In this document: piece after piece, positions 8,849 to 18,199 of the stretch
Layout of the letters: every line of letters begins with the position of its first letter
How positions within the stretch are numbered: the first letter of the stretch is position 1
Assembly: GCA_964579305.1 (NCBI GenBank)
Contig: CAZOGY010000004.1
Coordinates: forward strand, 3,548 to 67,547
DNA: 64,000 nt
Source of the DNA: JBCBWG01 sp964579305
GTDB taxonomy: Bacteria; Pseudomonadota; Alphaproteobacteria; Rhizobiales; Hyphomicrobiaceae
Direction of reading: 5' to 3'
Made by a program: the position numbers and the translations under genes
The notes under the pieces: model-generated
Databases searched by the model: none
What the model was told of the DNA's origin: nothing
Seen by the model: only the letters and a program-made list of their open reading frames with translations

Positions 8849-10237
8849 TTAAGACGAGGCATTATCAATGACTGAAATAGCTTTGATATTGACGAATTCT
8901 TTCATGCCAAACCCGCCGTGCTCGCGACCGTAACCGGAATCTTTGACACCGCCGAACGGCATATTTGGCTTGGCGATCGCATATCCGTTCACGCACACCA
9001 TACCGGTGTCAAAGTGCTCTTTCGCACGTTCCAATGCGCCGTGTGCATCCTTGGAAAAAATACCGCCGCCGAGGCCATAACGGCTATCGTTGGCAATGCG
9101 CATGGCGTCGTCATTGTCTTTGGCCCTGATAACAGATGCGACGGGGCCAAAAAGTTCATCGTCGTATGCCGGTTGGCCCGGCGCAACTTCGGTCAAAACT
9201 GTTGCGGGGTAAAACACCCCCTCGCCATCCGGCATTTGCCCGCCGCACCGGATACGTGCACCCTTTTCGACGCTGTCGCGGACCTGTTCATGCAGAGTTT
9301 CGCGTAGCTCGGCGCGTGCCATCGGGCCCAATTGCGTATCCGACTGCATCGGGTCGCCAAGTTTGACTGCGTCCATGGCCGCGACATAACGATCGACGAA
9401 CTCGTCATAGACTTTGTCGACAACGACAAATCGTTTGCCGTTCACACACGTCTGACCATTATTGTAAATCCGTGCGGTAACGCAGGTTTCCACGGCCAAA
9501 TCGAGATCGGCATCGTCGAGGACGAGGTAGGCATCATTTGACCCCAACTCCAAGACCGTCTTCTTCAATTGCTCGCCGGCTTTGGCCGCAACTATTCGCC
9601 CGGCCCGATCGCTGCCGGTCAAGGTCACACCTCTCACCAATTGGTTTTCAATAACGGTATCGGACTGGTCGTGATCGATGAGGAGGACTGAAAACAGATT
9701 TTTGGGCAATCCAGCCCGTTCGTAAACGTCGCGCAGAAATAAGCCGCTGCCGGTGCACGATTCTGCGTGCTTGAGTAAAACTCCGTTGCCGGCCATCAGG
9801 TTGGCGATCGAATATCTGACGGCCTGGTAACACGGGAAATTCCAGGGTTGAATGCCATAGACGATGCCGATGGGCGCGTAGGCGATCACGCTTTTCTTCG
9901 CGCCATCGACCTGTCGTTCCTCGCCAGATAGCTCGGTCGGCCCATTTTCCGCAGTCCAATCGCAAATGGCGGCGCAAAGCTCGATTTCGTCGCGGCTATC
10001 GCGCAAGAGCTTGCCCACTTCGCGAACCATCAATTCGGCGAACTCGTCCTTGCTCTGACGCAATTCACGGCCAATGGCACGCATAACCTCGGCGCGCTCA
10101 CTGAGGCTCGCATGGCGCCAATCGAGGAAAGCTTTGTGGCAATTTTCAATGGCGGCCGAGACTTGATCGTCTGCCATATGTTCATAATTGGCGATTGTTT
10201 CGCCTGTGGTCGGATTGATTGTGCTGAAGCCAGCCAT
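8849..10237 (-). CDS. NAD(P)+-dependent succinate-semialdehyde dehydrogenase (aldehyde dehydrogenase superfamily)
   Basis: A 462-residue cytoplasmic enzyme expected to oxidise succinate semialdehyde to succinate, the last step of GABA breakdown. Standard aldehyde dehydrogenase landmarks are present: IVYGIQPWNFPCYQAVR (substrate and cofactor cleft), LTGSDRAGRIVAAKAGEQ (Rossmann), the general-base Glu in TVLELGSNDAYLV, the nucleophile in NNGQTCVNGKRF, and MPFGGVKDSGYGRE near the end. Its length and the LELGSNDA/GQTCVNGKR variants are closest to Sad/YneI-type enzymes. The ATG at 10237 is chosen over another two codons upstream because AGAGG lies 6 bases before it. An EcfG-type promoter at 10283-10307 sits about 46 bases upstream, suggesting general stress control. 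The exact aldehyde is inferred from family resemblance. Confidence 0.88.
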   Translation of the reverse strand: MAGFSTINPTTGETIANYEHMADDQVSAAIENCHKAFLDWRHASLSERAEVMRAIGRELRQSKDEFAELMVREVGKLLRDSRDEIELCAAICDWTAENGPTELSGEERQVDGAKKSVIAYAPIGIVYGIQPWNFPCYQAVRYSIANLMAGNGVLLKHAESCTGSGLFLRDVYERAGLPKNLFSVLLIDHDQSDTVIENQLVRGVTLTGSDRAGRIVAAKAGEQLKKTVLELGSNDAYLVLDDADLDLAVETCVTARIYNNGQTCVNGKRFVVVDKVYDEFVDRYVAAMDAVKLGDPMQSDTQLGPMARAELRETLHEQVRDSVEKGARIRCGGQMPDGEGVFYPATVLTEVAPGQPAYDDELFGPVASVIRAKDNDDAMRIANDSRYGLGGGIFSKDAHGALERAKEHFDTGMVCVNGYAIAKPNMPFGGVKDSGYGREHGGFGMKEFVNIKAISVIDNASS

Positions 10238-10282
10238 CGGCATCCTCTTTCGCTCGCAGTGGCAAATCCAATTGCCCCAGCT

Positions 10283-10307
10283 AACGCGTGTTGATTGCCA
10301 TGGTTCC
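10283..10307 (-). promoter_or_regulatory. EcfG-type promoter of the succinate-semialdehyde dehydrogenase gene
   Basis: On the minus strand GGAAC (10307-10303) is followed after 16 bases by CGTT (10286-10283), an exact match to the alphaproteobacterial general-stress consensus. The -10 lies about 46 bases before the chosen ATG. Confidence 0.65.
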
Positions 10308-10408
10308 ACGTGCCGCCGGCGGGTCGGCCGACAACATCTGGCGTGCGCAACCTGATCCAAGCCCTGTCGTTGCTTGTCTTAAAGTGAGCGAGAGCGTTTC
10401 AGTTCGTG

Positions 10409-10434
10409 GCCCTTGCCGCTTGTGCGGCAAGGGC
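10409..10434. terminator. Perfect 11-bp inverted repeat, probable terminator
   Basis: GCCCTTGCCGC and its exact complement GCGGCAAGGGC are separated by the tetraloop TTGT. It lies about 130 bases past the stop of the DUF1353-like gene and upstream of the dehydrogenase promoter. No T-run follows on either strand, so it may instead be a transcript-end stabiliser. Confidence 0.5.
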
Positions 10435-10560
10435 TGAATGTTGGATTGGACAGTGAAATATTTGTGGTTAGAGAGCGCTTTGATATCTTGACCGCGCTCG
10501 CGTTGGTGAGCGCGCAAAAAGCGTTTGGCCATTCAGACCGATATGAACCTGCGCCATCGC

Positions 10561-11442
10561 CTATTCATTCGGGCACCAGTCGACGCCGTCCTTGTTCTGG
10601 TCCCAAATTCGTTTGGCGAATTGTGTCGAAATGGCAATTTTGATGAAATAGAGTGTATCTTCGGCCTTCTCAAGCACAATACTTGGACTTGATCCTTCTT
10701 GAAGCCCCGTGGTCATCAACGTCTTAATGGCCTCTAGAAGGATGTCGTTTGCCTGTTCAAAGGTGAACTTGTTGTCCGGCGCGAGATCACAAACATGCGA
10801 CACGAACAGCCAGTCGTGAATAATATATGCGGGCCCATAGAGCCATGGGGAAAAGGTGCTTTTGAGATGTGCAATGCGCGGAATCGATCCACCATTTGTC
10901 ACGAACTGTTTCGGCACAATCGTGAGACCCTGGTCCCCTGTTTTATAGGAAAAACTCACAAGCGGATCAGGTTTAAACACGAACGCAGGAAGTTTGGTTG
11001 CGTCATCCATCCCATTCCAGATGAGACGCGGTCTTCCTGTGAATTTGCCATCATTGCTTAGACTGGCAAACAGGAGATCCCCGGCAAACAAGGTGGCAAT
11101 GCTGCTCTTTGCTCTTTCGGACGGCTCATCTTTGCCTTTCAGAAACGCGTCGCGCCCACTTTCGAGAGCTGCAATCTCCTCGTTCAGCAAAGGCACCACT
11201 TCGGCAGCAGCTTGCTTATGAAGCTCCGCGGCTGCCTTGTCGCGCAACTGCTTAAGCCGCTTGATCCGTGTTTCGTAAGTCTGAGCCGTCGGTGTTGCTG
11301 CGCGGGAGGCGGGATCGGTCCGCTGCCCCTTTGCCGGTTCGGCCTGTGCTGGATGAAAACTGGTCAGCGCGAGCGCTGCGATAACTGCGGCAATCAGACT
11401 GCCTATCGGCCTGCGTACACAAGGCAGACGGGGTATCTTCAT
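10561..11442 (-). CDS. Exported DUF1353-like protein with coiled-coil segment
   Basis: A 293-residue protein with a cleavable-looking signal peptide (VIAALALTSFHPAQA). Residues ~50-110 are a helical, probably coiled-coil region (RIKRLKQLRDKAAAELHKQ). A C-terminal domain at ~130-290 contains FVTNGGSIPRIAHLKS and PAYIIHDWLFVSH. This S-x-P ... HDW pattern is that of DUF1353, a small family also seen in phages and as free-standing proteins; its activity is not established. ATG 11442 is preferred over the upstream start because GGAGG lies 8 bases before it. It is probably periplasmic. It lies alone between the dehydrogenase and the type I secretion genes. Confidence 0.65.
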   Translation of the reverse strand: MKIPRLPCVRRPIGSLIAAVIAALALTSFHPAQAEPAKGQRTDPASRAATPTAQTYETRIKRLKQLRDKAAAELHKQAAAEVVPLLNEEIAALESGRDAFLKGKDEPSERAKSSIATLFAGDLLFASLSNDGKFTGRPRLIWNGMDDATKLPAFVFKPDPLVSFSYKTGDQGLTIVPKQFVTNGGSIPRIAHLKSTFSPWLYGPAYIIHDWLFVSHVCDLAPDNKFTFEQANDILLEAIKTLMTTGLQEGSSPSIVLEKAEDTLYFIKIAISTQFAKRIWDQNKDGVDWCPNE

Positions 11443-11702
11443 AACCGTGACCTCCAATGATCCAAATACAGTATTGATTCGACGCGCGGGCTTTATTTGC
11501 CAACCGCGCGAAGCTGAACAGTGCCACGCTTGATCGCCTTTACACAGCCCCTTCGTGCACGCGGCGACGGACCGCCCAAGGCAAGGGCGATCGGACGGGC
11601 GATGATCGGACGCATGATGGGTTTCGTCGCCAAGGGAAGGCCCGCTTCGGGCCGGCGGGCGCAGACACGGGTGTCGCCGCGCCAGCCAGAGCGATGGGCT
11701 GC

Positions 11703-13061
11703 TTACGACTCCCGGAAAGCCCGGCTCATTGTGTCGTAAATCGGTTGGATCAGATACTGAAAGAATGTTCGGTCGGCGGTCTTGACGAAGACTTCGGCTG
11801 GCATGCCAGGCGTCGGCACGAAGTTGGAAATGTCTCGGGTCTCATCGGGATTGAGGCGGACGCGCACGACGTAAGCGTTGTCATTCTGGGAGCGGCGCTC
11901 GTCGGGGACGGAGTCGGCGGACACATAGACGACACGGCCGGTCACCATTGGCGTGACGCGCTGGCTCAGTGCCGTCAGCCGCACGACCGCTTCCTGGTCC
12001 TTGCGCAAGTTATCAATATCCTGTGGACGGACGCGGGCCTCAATCAACAGCTCATTATCCAGCGGCAGCAGGGCGAGAATGTCGTTGCCGGGGCGAATGA
12101 CACCGCCTGCCGTATGATAATGCATTTTCACGACGACGCCGCGGACCGGCGCCTTGACTGCGACACGCTCCAGAACGCTGCTTGCGGCCTTGAGGCGCTC
12201 ACGAATGTCTTTCAGCTCGGCGCGTGTTGTGCGCTGTTCTTCCGCCGCGCGCTGGACGAAAACGTCGCGCGCCTGTTCAATCTGATGTTGGGTTCCCAGG
12301 ATCTTTGCGCGGCTGTCGTTGATCGATGCCGTAAGCTGTCCAAGTTGGCCCCGCGCATTTTCCTGCGCACGTTTGACGGCGAAGTATTCCGGCGCGCGGA
12401 TCAGACCTTTGCGATGCAGCCGCTCTTTGCCTTTCAATTCTTGTCGGATCAGCGAGATCTGTGCCGTGGTCGCGTCCAGCCGCGCGCTTGTGCCTTCGAT
12501 GTCGTGCTGCAGCGCGAGAATGCCCTGCTCCAGAATGGAAATCTCGCGCTGGAGTTTACGCCGTCGCGTGTCAAAAACTTCCTGCTGGACGGCGCGTGTC
12601 GTTTCGGCGTCCTGGCCGAGATTGGTCCTTGGCAAAAACGCTTCGAAATCGATCGTCTTTTGCAGTTTGCGCTCAGCGGCCAACCGCGCGGCCTGCGCCA
12701 GCAGTTCGTATTCCCGCAAGCGCAACCGCCGCAATTCTGTGCGCGCGGCCGTGCCGTCCATGCGCAACAGCGTTTGGCCGCGGGTGACGATGTCACCTTC
12801 CTTGACGTGTAGCTTTTCAATGATCCCGCCTTCGAGATGCTGGATCACCTTGTTTTGGCCGGTCGCCACGAAAGTTCCGGGCGCAACGATCGCGCCGTTG
12901 ATCGGCGCTGTCGCCGCCCAACCGCCAAAACCAAGCACACCGACACACAAAACCAGATAGCCGGTCGTGACGATCTTTCCGCTTCCCTTGGGCACGGCGG
13001 CGTACCACTCGGCCTCTTGAAGGGCTGCGTCGCTGCGCGGGGTCAATTGCGTCCCAGTCAT
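11703..13061 (-). CDS. Type I secretion periplasmic adaptor (HlyD/PrtE family)
   Basis: A 452-residue membrane-fusion protein: short cytoplasmic N-terminus, one membrane helix (~32-50, GYLVLCVGVLGFGGWAATAP), a lipoyl-like segment (IQHLEGGIIEKLHVKEGD), a long alpha-hairpin (~110-290) and a beta-barrel with the second lipoyl half (VAVKAPVRGVVVKM). The order and length match HlyD/PrtE adaptors that connect an ABC exporter to a TolC-type outer-membrane channel. The stop of the ABC gene is about 35 bases upstream on the same strand, so the two are surely co-transcribed. No outer-membrane partner is encoded nearby. Confidence 0.92.
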   Translation of the reverse strand: MTGTQLTPRSDAALQEAEWYAAVPKGSGKIVTTGYLVLCVGVLGFGGWAATAPINGAIVAPGTFVATGQNKVIQHLEGGIIEKLHVKEGDIVTRGQTLLRMDGTAARTELRRLRLREYELLAQAARLAAERKLQKTIDFEAFLPRTNLGQDAETTRAVQQEVFDTRRRKLQREISILEQGILALQHDIEGTSARLDATTAQISLIRQELKGKERLHRKGLIRAPEYFAVKRAQENARGQLGQLTASINDSRAKILGTQHQIEQARDVFVQRAAEEQRTTRAELKDIRERLKAASSVLERVAVKAPVRGVVVKMHYHTAGGVIRPGNDILALLPLDNELLIEARVRPQDIDNLRKDQEAVVRLTALSQRVTPMVTGRVVYVSADSVPDERRSQNDNAYVVRVRLNPDETRDISNFVPTPGMPAEVFVKTADRTFFQYLIQPIYDTMSRAFRES

Positions 13062-13095
13062 GGTGCGGGTCCTGTCCGTTCAGCCTTCGGGCGAG

Positions 13096-15789
13096 TTAGC
13101 TGGCATCCTTGCGGGCGACCTGTTGGCCACCGCGTGGGCCGGCCAGACGTGGCAGCATGTCGTCGCGTCCACCCAGCGCCTGGATCCGCCCCTCGGTCAT
13201 GAGCATGATCTTGTCGACGCTCTTGAGCAGCGCGGGCCGTTGCGTCACCGCGATCACCGTGATGCCGCGCTCCTTTGCGCGATGCAGGGCTTGGGCGAGG
13301 GCCTGCTCGCCGGCCGTGTCGAGGTTGGAGTTCGGCTCATCGAGCACGACCAGGCGCGGGTTGCCGTAGAACGCACGCGCGAGGCCCAAGCGCTGGCGCT
13401 GGCCGCCTGATAATGGGCTTCCGTCAATACCGATTTGCGTTTCATAACCATGGGGAAGTTCCGCGATCATCGAAGTGACACCGGCAAGTTCGGCGGCATC
13501 GAAGATCAACTCGTCGGGCGCGTTTTCCCGCAAGCGCGCGATGTTGGCTTTGATGGTGCCCGGGAACAGTTCGACGTCTTGCGGCAGGTAACCAACGCAC
13601 TCGCCGAATTGGCGTGGGTCCCAATTGCGAATATCCATCATGTCCAGCCGGACACTGCCGGATGTGGGGTGAACCGAGCCGACAAGCATCTTGGCCAGGG
13701 TCGATTTTCCAGTCCCGGACGGCCCCACGATCGCAAGCGAGTCGCCGGGCTCGAGTTTGAAGTCGATCCCGTTGAGGACGACCCGCTTTGTCGGGGGCGG
13801 CACGAACAAGACACGTTCAACGTGCAGGCGCCCGGTGGGCCGCGGCAGCAAGAGACGCTCGGTCACAAGCGGCGTTGAATTGATCAGCGTCATGATCCGC
13901 GCATAACCGGTGCGCGCGCCAACATAACTGCGCCACCCCTCAATCAAACCCTCGATCGGGGCGAGCGCCCGGCTTGCGATGATCGATGCGGCGATCATCA
14001 TGCCACCGGTCAACTGGCCGTCGATCGCGAGATAGGCGCCCCAGCACAACAGCGCGACCTGCGTCGACAGGCGGATGAATTTGGACAGTCCGGTCATGAT
14101 GACGTTGCGGTCTTGCGCGTCGACCTGGGACTTCAGGGCTTCAGCCATTTCCCGGCCCCATAGCCAGGTGCCCTCGCGCACCATGCCCATGGCGTTCACG
14201 ACCTGGGCGTTGCGCGCCATACCCTCCGCCTGGAAGGCCGCGCGCTGAGAAAAGGCGTTGGCGCGCGAGTAAAAGACCGCGGTGAGCTTTTGGTTCAACA
14301 GTGCAACGGCGACCAGGATCAGGGCGGCAACCGTCACGATGATCCCCAGCTGCGGATGGATCAAATAGACCACCAGGAAGTAGAGCGGTGCGACGGGCGC
14401 ATCAAACATCGTGAGTAGCACGGGGCCGGTCACGAAGTTGCGGAGCTGTTGCAGATCTTGAAGCGTCTGGAAGTCCCGCGTCGAGCCTAGCTGCGCCGAT
14501 TTCGTCGCCGCCTTGAGAAGCGGGGCGCTGAGGACAGCCTCCAGGCGGGTGGCGACGCGCATGAGGATGAGACGTCGGACAACATCGAGGATCGCGTAAA
14601 TGGCAAGCGCGCCGACCACCACGACCGTCAACATGATCAAGGTGTCGATGCTGCGGCTTGTGAGAACCCGATCGGAGACCTGGAACAGGTAGATCGGGAT
14701 CGCCAGAATGAGAATGTTGAGGACGAGCGAAAACACGCCAACGGCGGCTAAGCTACCGCGGCATTGGCGCAACCCTTTTTGGATCCCCTCGCGAAACTCG
14801 ATGTCTTCGCGACGTTGCCGGCGCAGACCGAGCAGTGAGGGGTCCATGCCATCGTCACCACCGCCGTTCTGGTCGCCATCTTTGCCCGATCCGCCCCCGT
14901 TGCCAGAGCCCCCGTGACCGCTGCCGCCATCACCGCCACCGCTGCCGGCGCCATTGCCGGCACCACTGGCGACCTCGGGGCGCAAGGCCTCACGCTCGTG
15001 TGCAGTTTGCCCACTCGACGCTGGTTTGAGCGGCTCGGCCGTGGCCGATTGTGCATCGCCAACCGGTTCGGCGTTGTTCGTTTTGGTGTCGTCGGGTTGG
15101 CTTTCCGCTTTCGTGCGGGATGGCTGTTGTGTCTCAAGTTCGCTGACAGGATTGCCTGCTGATGGATCGTGTGCTTGCAAACCAGACTGATCCGCGCCGG
15201 GTGCAGCCGGAGCTGGTTGCTCTTTCGCGGTGGTCGATTTCAGGCCCTGCAGGAGCGAGATATCAACCGAGACCATCCCGCCTGACTTGCGGTCGTTTGG
15301 TTGACCGGGCGGCGGATTGCTTTGGCTGGTGCGGGCGGCGGGCGCGGGTGTTTTGGCGGCCGGCGTGCGCGTTGGTGTTGGTGTTGGTGTTGGCGTTGGC
15401 GTGATGCGATCATGCGCCGGTGTCGACGCTAGGTCGCCGTTTGCGATGGCCCGCGGCTCGCGCGCAGGGCCACTCGCCGCACGCAATCGGGCCATGAGAC
15501 CGCCGGGTGCTGCACCGTTCACGGGCAAACGCGGCTTTGGCGACTTGGCCGCAGCGCCGTTGCGATAGGGCGGTTTGGATGGCTCATCGGACTTCGCGCT
15601 GATCGCGACATGCGCCTGACGACCGACGAAATGCGGCCCTGACGATTGCAACTGTCTTTGCCGAGACCACCCGACGCGGCGGTGAATGGCACCATCGGGC
15701 ACCTTGCCCCCGCGGCGCACGAACAACGGCGATTTGGGTGAACCTGTATGATCCCAGCCGGTGGTGTCACCGCTGCGTTTGCGTGCCAC
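13096..15789 (-). CDS. Type I secretion ABC exporter with extended disordered N-terminus
   Basis: An 897-residue fused membrane/ATPase subunit of a protein exporter. Residues 1 to ~335 are low-complexity, Pro/Ala/Gly/Ser-rich and disordered, including a (TP)n run and a Gly-rich run (GGSGHGGSGNGGGSG). From ~340 to ~630 comes a six-helix exporter domain, then the ATPase: Walker A GPSGTGKST (~689), Q-loop GYLPQDVELF, signature LSGGQRQRLGLARA (~793) and Walker B LVVLDEPNSNLD (~812). The H-loop reads AVTQRP (~850), so the usual His is Gln. PrtD-type exporters are normally 550-600 residues; the extension is unusual. The GTG start at 15789 has GGAGA 7 bases upstream. The likely substrates are the two acidic proteins encoded just upstream on the same strand. 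Confidence 0.9.
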   Translation of the reverse strand: MARKRSGDTTGWDHTGSPKSPLFVRRGGKVPDGAIHRRVGWSRQRQLQSSGPHFVGRQAHVAISAKSDEPSKPPYRNGAAAKSPKPRLPVNGAAPGGLMARLRAASGPAREPRAIANGDLASTPAHDRITPTPTPTPTPTRTPAAKTPAPAARTSQSNPPPGQPNDRKSGGMVSVDISLLQGLKSTTAKEQPAPAAPGADQSGLQAHDPSAGNPVSELETQQPSRTKAESQPDDTKTNNAEPVGDAQSATAEPLKPASSGQTAHEREALRPEVASGAGNGAGSGGGDGGSGHGGSGNGGGSGKDGDQNGGGDDGMDPSLLGLRRQRREDIEFREGIQKGLRQCRGSLAAVGVFSLVLNILILAIPIYLFQVSDRVLTSRSIDTLIMLTVVVVGALAIYAILDVVRRLILMRVATRLEAVLSAPLLKAATKSAQLGSTRDFQTLQDLQQLRNFVTGPVLLTMFDAPVAPLYFLVVYLIHPQLGIIVTVAALILVAVALLNQKLTAVFYSRANAFSQRAAFQAEGMARNAQVVNAMGMVREGTWLWGREMAEALKSQVDAQDRNVIMTGLSKFIRLSTQVALLCWGAYLAIDGQLTGGMMIAASIIASRALAPIEGLIEGWRSYVGARTGYARIMTLINSTPLVTERLLLPRPTGRLHVERVLFVPPPTKRVVLNGIDFKLEPGDSLAIVGPSGTGKSTLAKMLVGSVHPTSGSVRLDMMDIRNWDPRQFGECVGYLPQDVELFPGTIKANIARLRENAPDELIFDAAELAGVTSMIAELPHGYETQIGIDGSPLSGGQRQRLGLARAFYGNPRLVVLDEPNSNLDTAGEQALAQALHRAKERGITVIAVTQRPALLKSVDKIMLMTEGRIQALGGRDDMLPRLAGPRGGQQVARKDAS
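15371..15400. repeat. Hexanucleotide repeat coding for a Thr-Pro run
   Basis: Five tandem GTTGGT/GTTGGC hexamers lie inside the exporter gene. On the coding strand they give alternating Thr-Pro residues in the disordered N-terminal region. The reading frame is preserved by any change in copy number, so the length could vary between strains. Confidence 0.8.
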
Positions 15790-15834
15790 GAGCGTTCTCC
15801 AATTCGCTTTTTCGCTTTCAGCAATTGCCCGGCA

Positions 15835-17949
15835 TCATGCCGTCATTGCGCAAAGACCATCGCCCTGCGAATACACGTCGTATGCTTGGCCCGGTGTTTC
15901 TTCCGGCACGTCCTGGGTCGTTGCACCTGCCATGGCTGCAATCGTCGCAATCACGTCAGGGTGAATTTCACCTTCAGCCAAGTCGTCCCATTCCACGTCT
16001 TCCTCGCCAACGATATTGGCTTGGAACAGCACTGCTTCTTCGTAGGCTTCGCCGCCTAGAAACTGGTAGTCCAGCACGCTATCAACGTCGTTGATCAGCG
16101 CGATATTGGCCAAATCATTCCCATGCGTTGCGCCGCTGGAATTCGCCTCGCCTGGCAATTCCAAATGAACCGCGGTATCAACATCGATGGCGATGTTGGT
16201 CTGCAAGACGATATTGCTGGCCAGATAATCGCCGGACACATAAAGGACATTGAATTCGCCATCACCATTCTCAAGCAATCCAATGGCCAAGTCGTAGTTG
16301 AACGTTTCGTCGTGTGTCGCAATCGCGTGCGCAAGGTCCTGCGCGGTTTGTGTAATTTCGTTGTGGCTTGCGCCGCCTGAGCTGACGATGGCAGCATCAT
16401 TGACGAGGGAATTCGACGCGCCGGCTTCATCTGACCACAGGGCATCATCGAGCAAAAAATTGGTTTGGATGATGACATTGCTTTCAACCCAATCTCCGGC
16501 GACGATTATAAGGTCGTAGCCGTACCCAAAATCACTATATTCGGTGATATTGAGCTGATCATTATCGCCGCTTTCGGCCGTATATTGGGTTTTGATCGTG
16601 TGAGTTTGAATCGTATCGGAGTCATCGATGAAGTTCCGCTGCTCAACGACTGTCACGTCATAGTAGTTGCCGTAGACGTAATCGACGTTCCAATCGAATA
16701 CGCCGGGACCAAATCCATCCAGCGGTTGGCCAGCCACGGCCTCGACGTGTTGGAATGAGGCTTCGTTGATCAGGCTTGCATGTTCCGTGCCGCTGCCGCC
16801 GGACGCCGCGTTCGGGTTTGATCCGGCAAACACGATGCCCGGTGTCTCGAAATCGAACAGCGCATCCGTCACGGAGACCTGCGTGTAGAAGTTCAGCTGA
16901 ACGATCGCATCGATTTCGTGGAAGTCGCCAAGGATGATCCGCGAGCCATCCGCACCGTGGATGTCGTTGATCAGGGCCAGGTTGGTGGCTGTGTTTTCAC
17001 CCGTCGTAACGGAGATGTCTCCGACACCGTCGGGCGCGTCGGTCGTGGCGACTGAGCTTGAAACACCGTCGGCGCTGTCATCAACCGGGCCCAGGATCGC
17101 TTCCAGCAGGCTGTCTTCGCCATCGGGCTCAAGCCGGTTCAATTGCGCGTTCGCGTCTCGTGACTGCTGGGATGCCGACTGGCCCTCGTGCGACGTCAGT
17201 TCTCCGTTGACGAACGTGCCATTGCCGCCGTCGACTTCGCGCAGATCCGTTTGGGCCGCCTGTCCGGCCGAAAGATCGGGAAATGGGCCCTGTTGCGTCG
17301 CGCTCAGTTCGATCGACTGCTGGTCATAGCCGTCTAGATCGCTAAATTCGGCGAGTTTCCCTGCATAGGTTGGAAGGGCACCGGCCAGGTCTGCGAACTG
17401 CGCTAGGAGTGCGGCTTGGGCTGCGTCGTCGGCGCCAGCACGCAGTTGTGCCAAAAGCTCGTCGAGCAGTTCATGGACGGCTGCAACCGTGTCGTTATCA
17501 TACAGGACGTTTGACTGCGCGATTTTGGCAATCAGATACTGCGAGCTACCGTACGTGTAATTGAGATTGACGAACAAATCGGGCGGCGCAACGCCCCGGA
17601 CGACAAACGACAGCAATGGGTCGGGCAGTTCAATTTCAAATGGTTTTGGTTGCGGCAAATCCAGCCGGTGCGGCCTGGGGAAGAAATCCGGAAGCGAAAT
17701 TGGAGGCGTTCCGACTTCGAAATTGTAATTTCTCAGCGGAAACAATGGAAAATCGATCGGGGCAAGCGGCAAGGGGGCTTTGACCGGAGGCAACAGGTCG
17801 GCCGATGGGATAAATGGCGGATCAAAGGCAATTGGATCCGGCCGATAAACCGGTGCACCTTCATAGCGGTAGGGATCGAGATTGAGAAGCGCGTCGAGCT
17901 TCATCAAGCCGATGAAATGGGAAATCTCGTCAATTACGAAACTGGCCAT
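15835..17949 (-). CDS. Putative type I secreted acidic repeat protein
   Basis: A 704-residue acidic protein without a Sec signal peptide. Residues ~1-130 are Pro-rich with a hydrophobic start. The middle is helical (VHELLDELLAQLRAGADD). From about residue 325 on there are five related units of the form hydrophobic-x-G-(D/N/E)-x5-(I/V)-x-(Q/E)-x-N: VYGNYYDVTVVEQRNF, VAGDWVESNVIIQTNF and VSGDYLASNIVLQTNI are examples. They are linked by N-x-x-L-(I/V)-N-(D/E) elements such as NLALINDI and NIALINDV, which suggests a beta-solenoid. The ATG at 17949 is preferred over one ten codons upstream because GAGGG lies about 7 bases before it. It lies 45 bases upstream of the exporter gene on the same strand, so it is inferred to be its cargo. 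No RTX nonapeptides are present. Confidence 0.7.
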   Translation of the reverse strand: MASFVIDEISHFIGLMKLDALLNLDPYRYEGAPVYRPDPIAFDPPFIPSADLLPPVKAPLPLAPIDFPLFPLRNYNFEVGTPPISLPDFFPRPHRLDLPQPKPFEIELPDPLLSFVVRGVAPPDLFVNLNYTYGSSQYLIAKIAQSNVLYDNDTVAAVHELLDELLAQLRAGADDAAQAALLAQFADLAGALPTYAGKLAEFSDLDGYDQQSIELSATQQGPFPDLSAGQAAQTDLREVDGGNGTFVNGELTSHEGQSASQQSRDANAQLNRLEPDGEDSLLEAILGPVDDSADGVSSSVATTDAPDGVGDISVTTGENTATNLALINDIHGADGSRIILGDFHEIDAIVQLNFYTQVSVTDALFDFETPGIVFAGSNPNAASGGSGTEHASLINEASFQHVEAVAGQPLDGFGPGVFDWNVDYVYGNYYDVTVVEQRNFIDDSDTIQTHTIKTQYTAESGDNDQLNITEYSDFGYGYDLIIVAGDWVESNVIIQTNFLLDDALWSDEAGASNSLVNDAAIVSSGGASHNEITQTAQDLAHAIATHDETFNYDLAIGLLENGDGEFNVLYVSGDYLASNIVLQTNIAIDVDTAVHLELPGEANSSGATHGNDLANIALINDVDSVLDYQFLGGEAYEEAVLFQANIVGEEDVEWDDLAEGEIHPDVIATIAAMAGATTQDVPEETPGQAYDVYSQGDGLCAMTA
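16015..16938 (-). repeat. Five degenerate repeat units in the secreted protein
   Basis: The five units encode residues ~338-353, 425-440, 481-497, 569-585 and 630-645 of the 704-residue protein. Shared positions are a Gly near the start, a Gln or Glu before an Asn-containing strand, and acidic residues after it. Spacing is 56-88 residues, so these are protein-level repeats and not DNA-level tandem copies. Confidence 0.6.
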
Positions 17950-18161
17950 GACGGCGCCCTCAAAAGCGGTTTTCACCAAACGGGCAACAGCGGCGGTTCA
18001 TCGCCGACCGTGTACCGAAACATACCGCGCGGGCTTCGCCGGAGAAATGAAAGCAAAGCTCAAAGCAACGCGGGTCGTTTCGACTTCTTGCGCTGCGTAC
18101 GCCTCCCCGCCCTGCACGGGCCGTGCCATCCAACGCCGATGACATGGCGCCGGAAGGGAAA

Positions 18162-18186
18162 CCGGAGGCGCAAAAAGCGCTTCCGG
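18162..18186 (-). terminator. Hairpin between the two secreted-protein genes
   Basis: On the minus strand CCGGAaGCGC-TTTTT-GCGCcTCCGG follows the stop of the 580-residue gene by about 14 bases. The stem has one mismatch and only a short T-stretch follows. It could end or attenuate transcription so that less message reaches the exporter genes. Confidence 0.45.
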
Positions 18187-18199
18187 AACGTCATTGTGA

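Noticed and set aside
11694..12812. 372-codon plus-strand frame
   Set aside because: Antisense shadow of the HlyD-type adaptor, which is unmistakable on the other strand.
15371..15400. CRISPR-like short repeat
   Set aside because: It is a tandem hexamer inside a gene, coding for Thr-Pro, without spacers.
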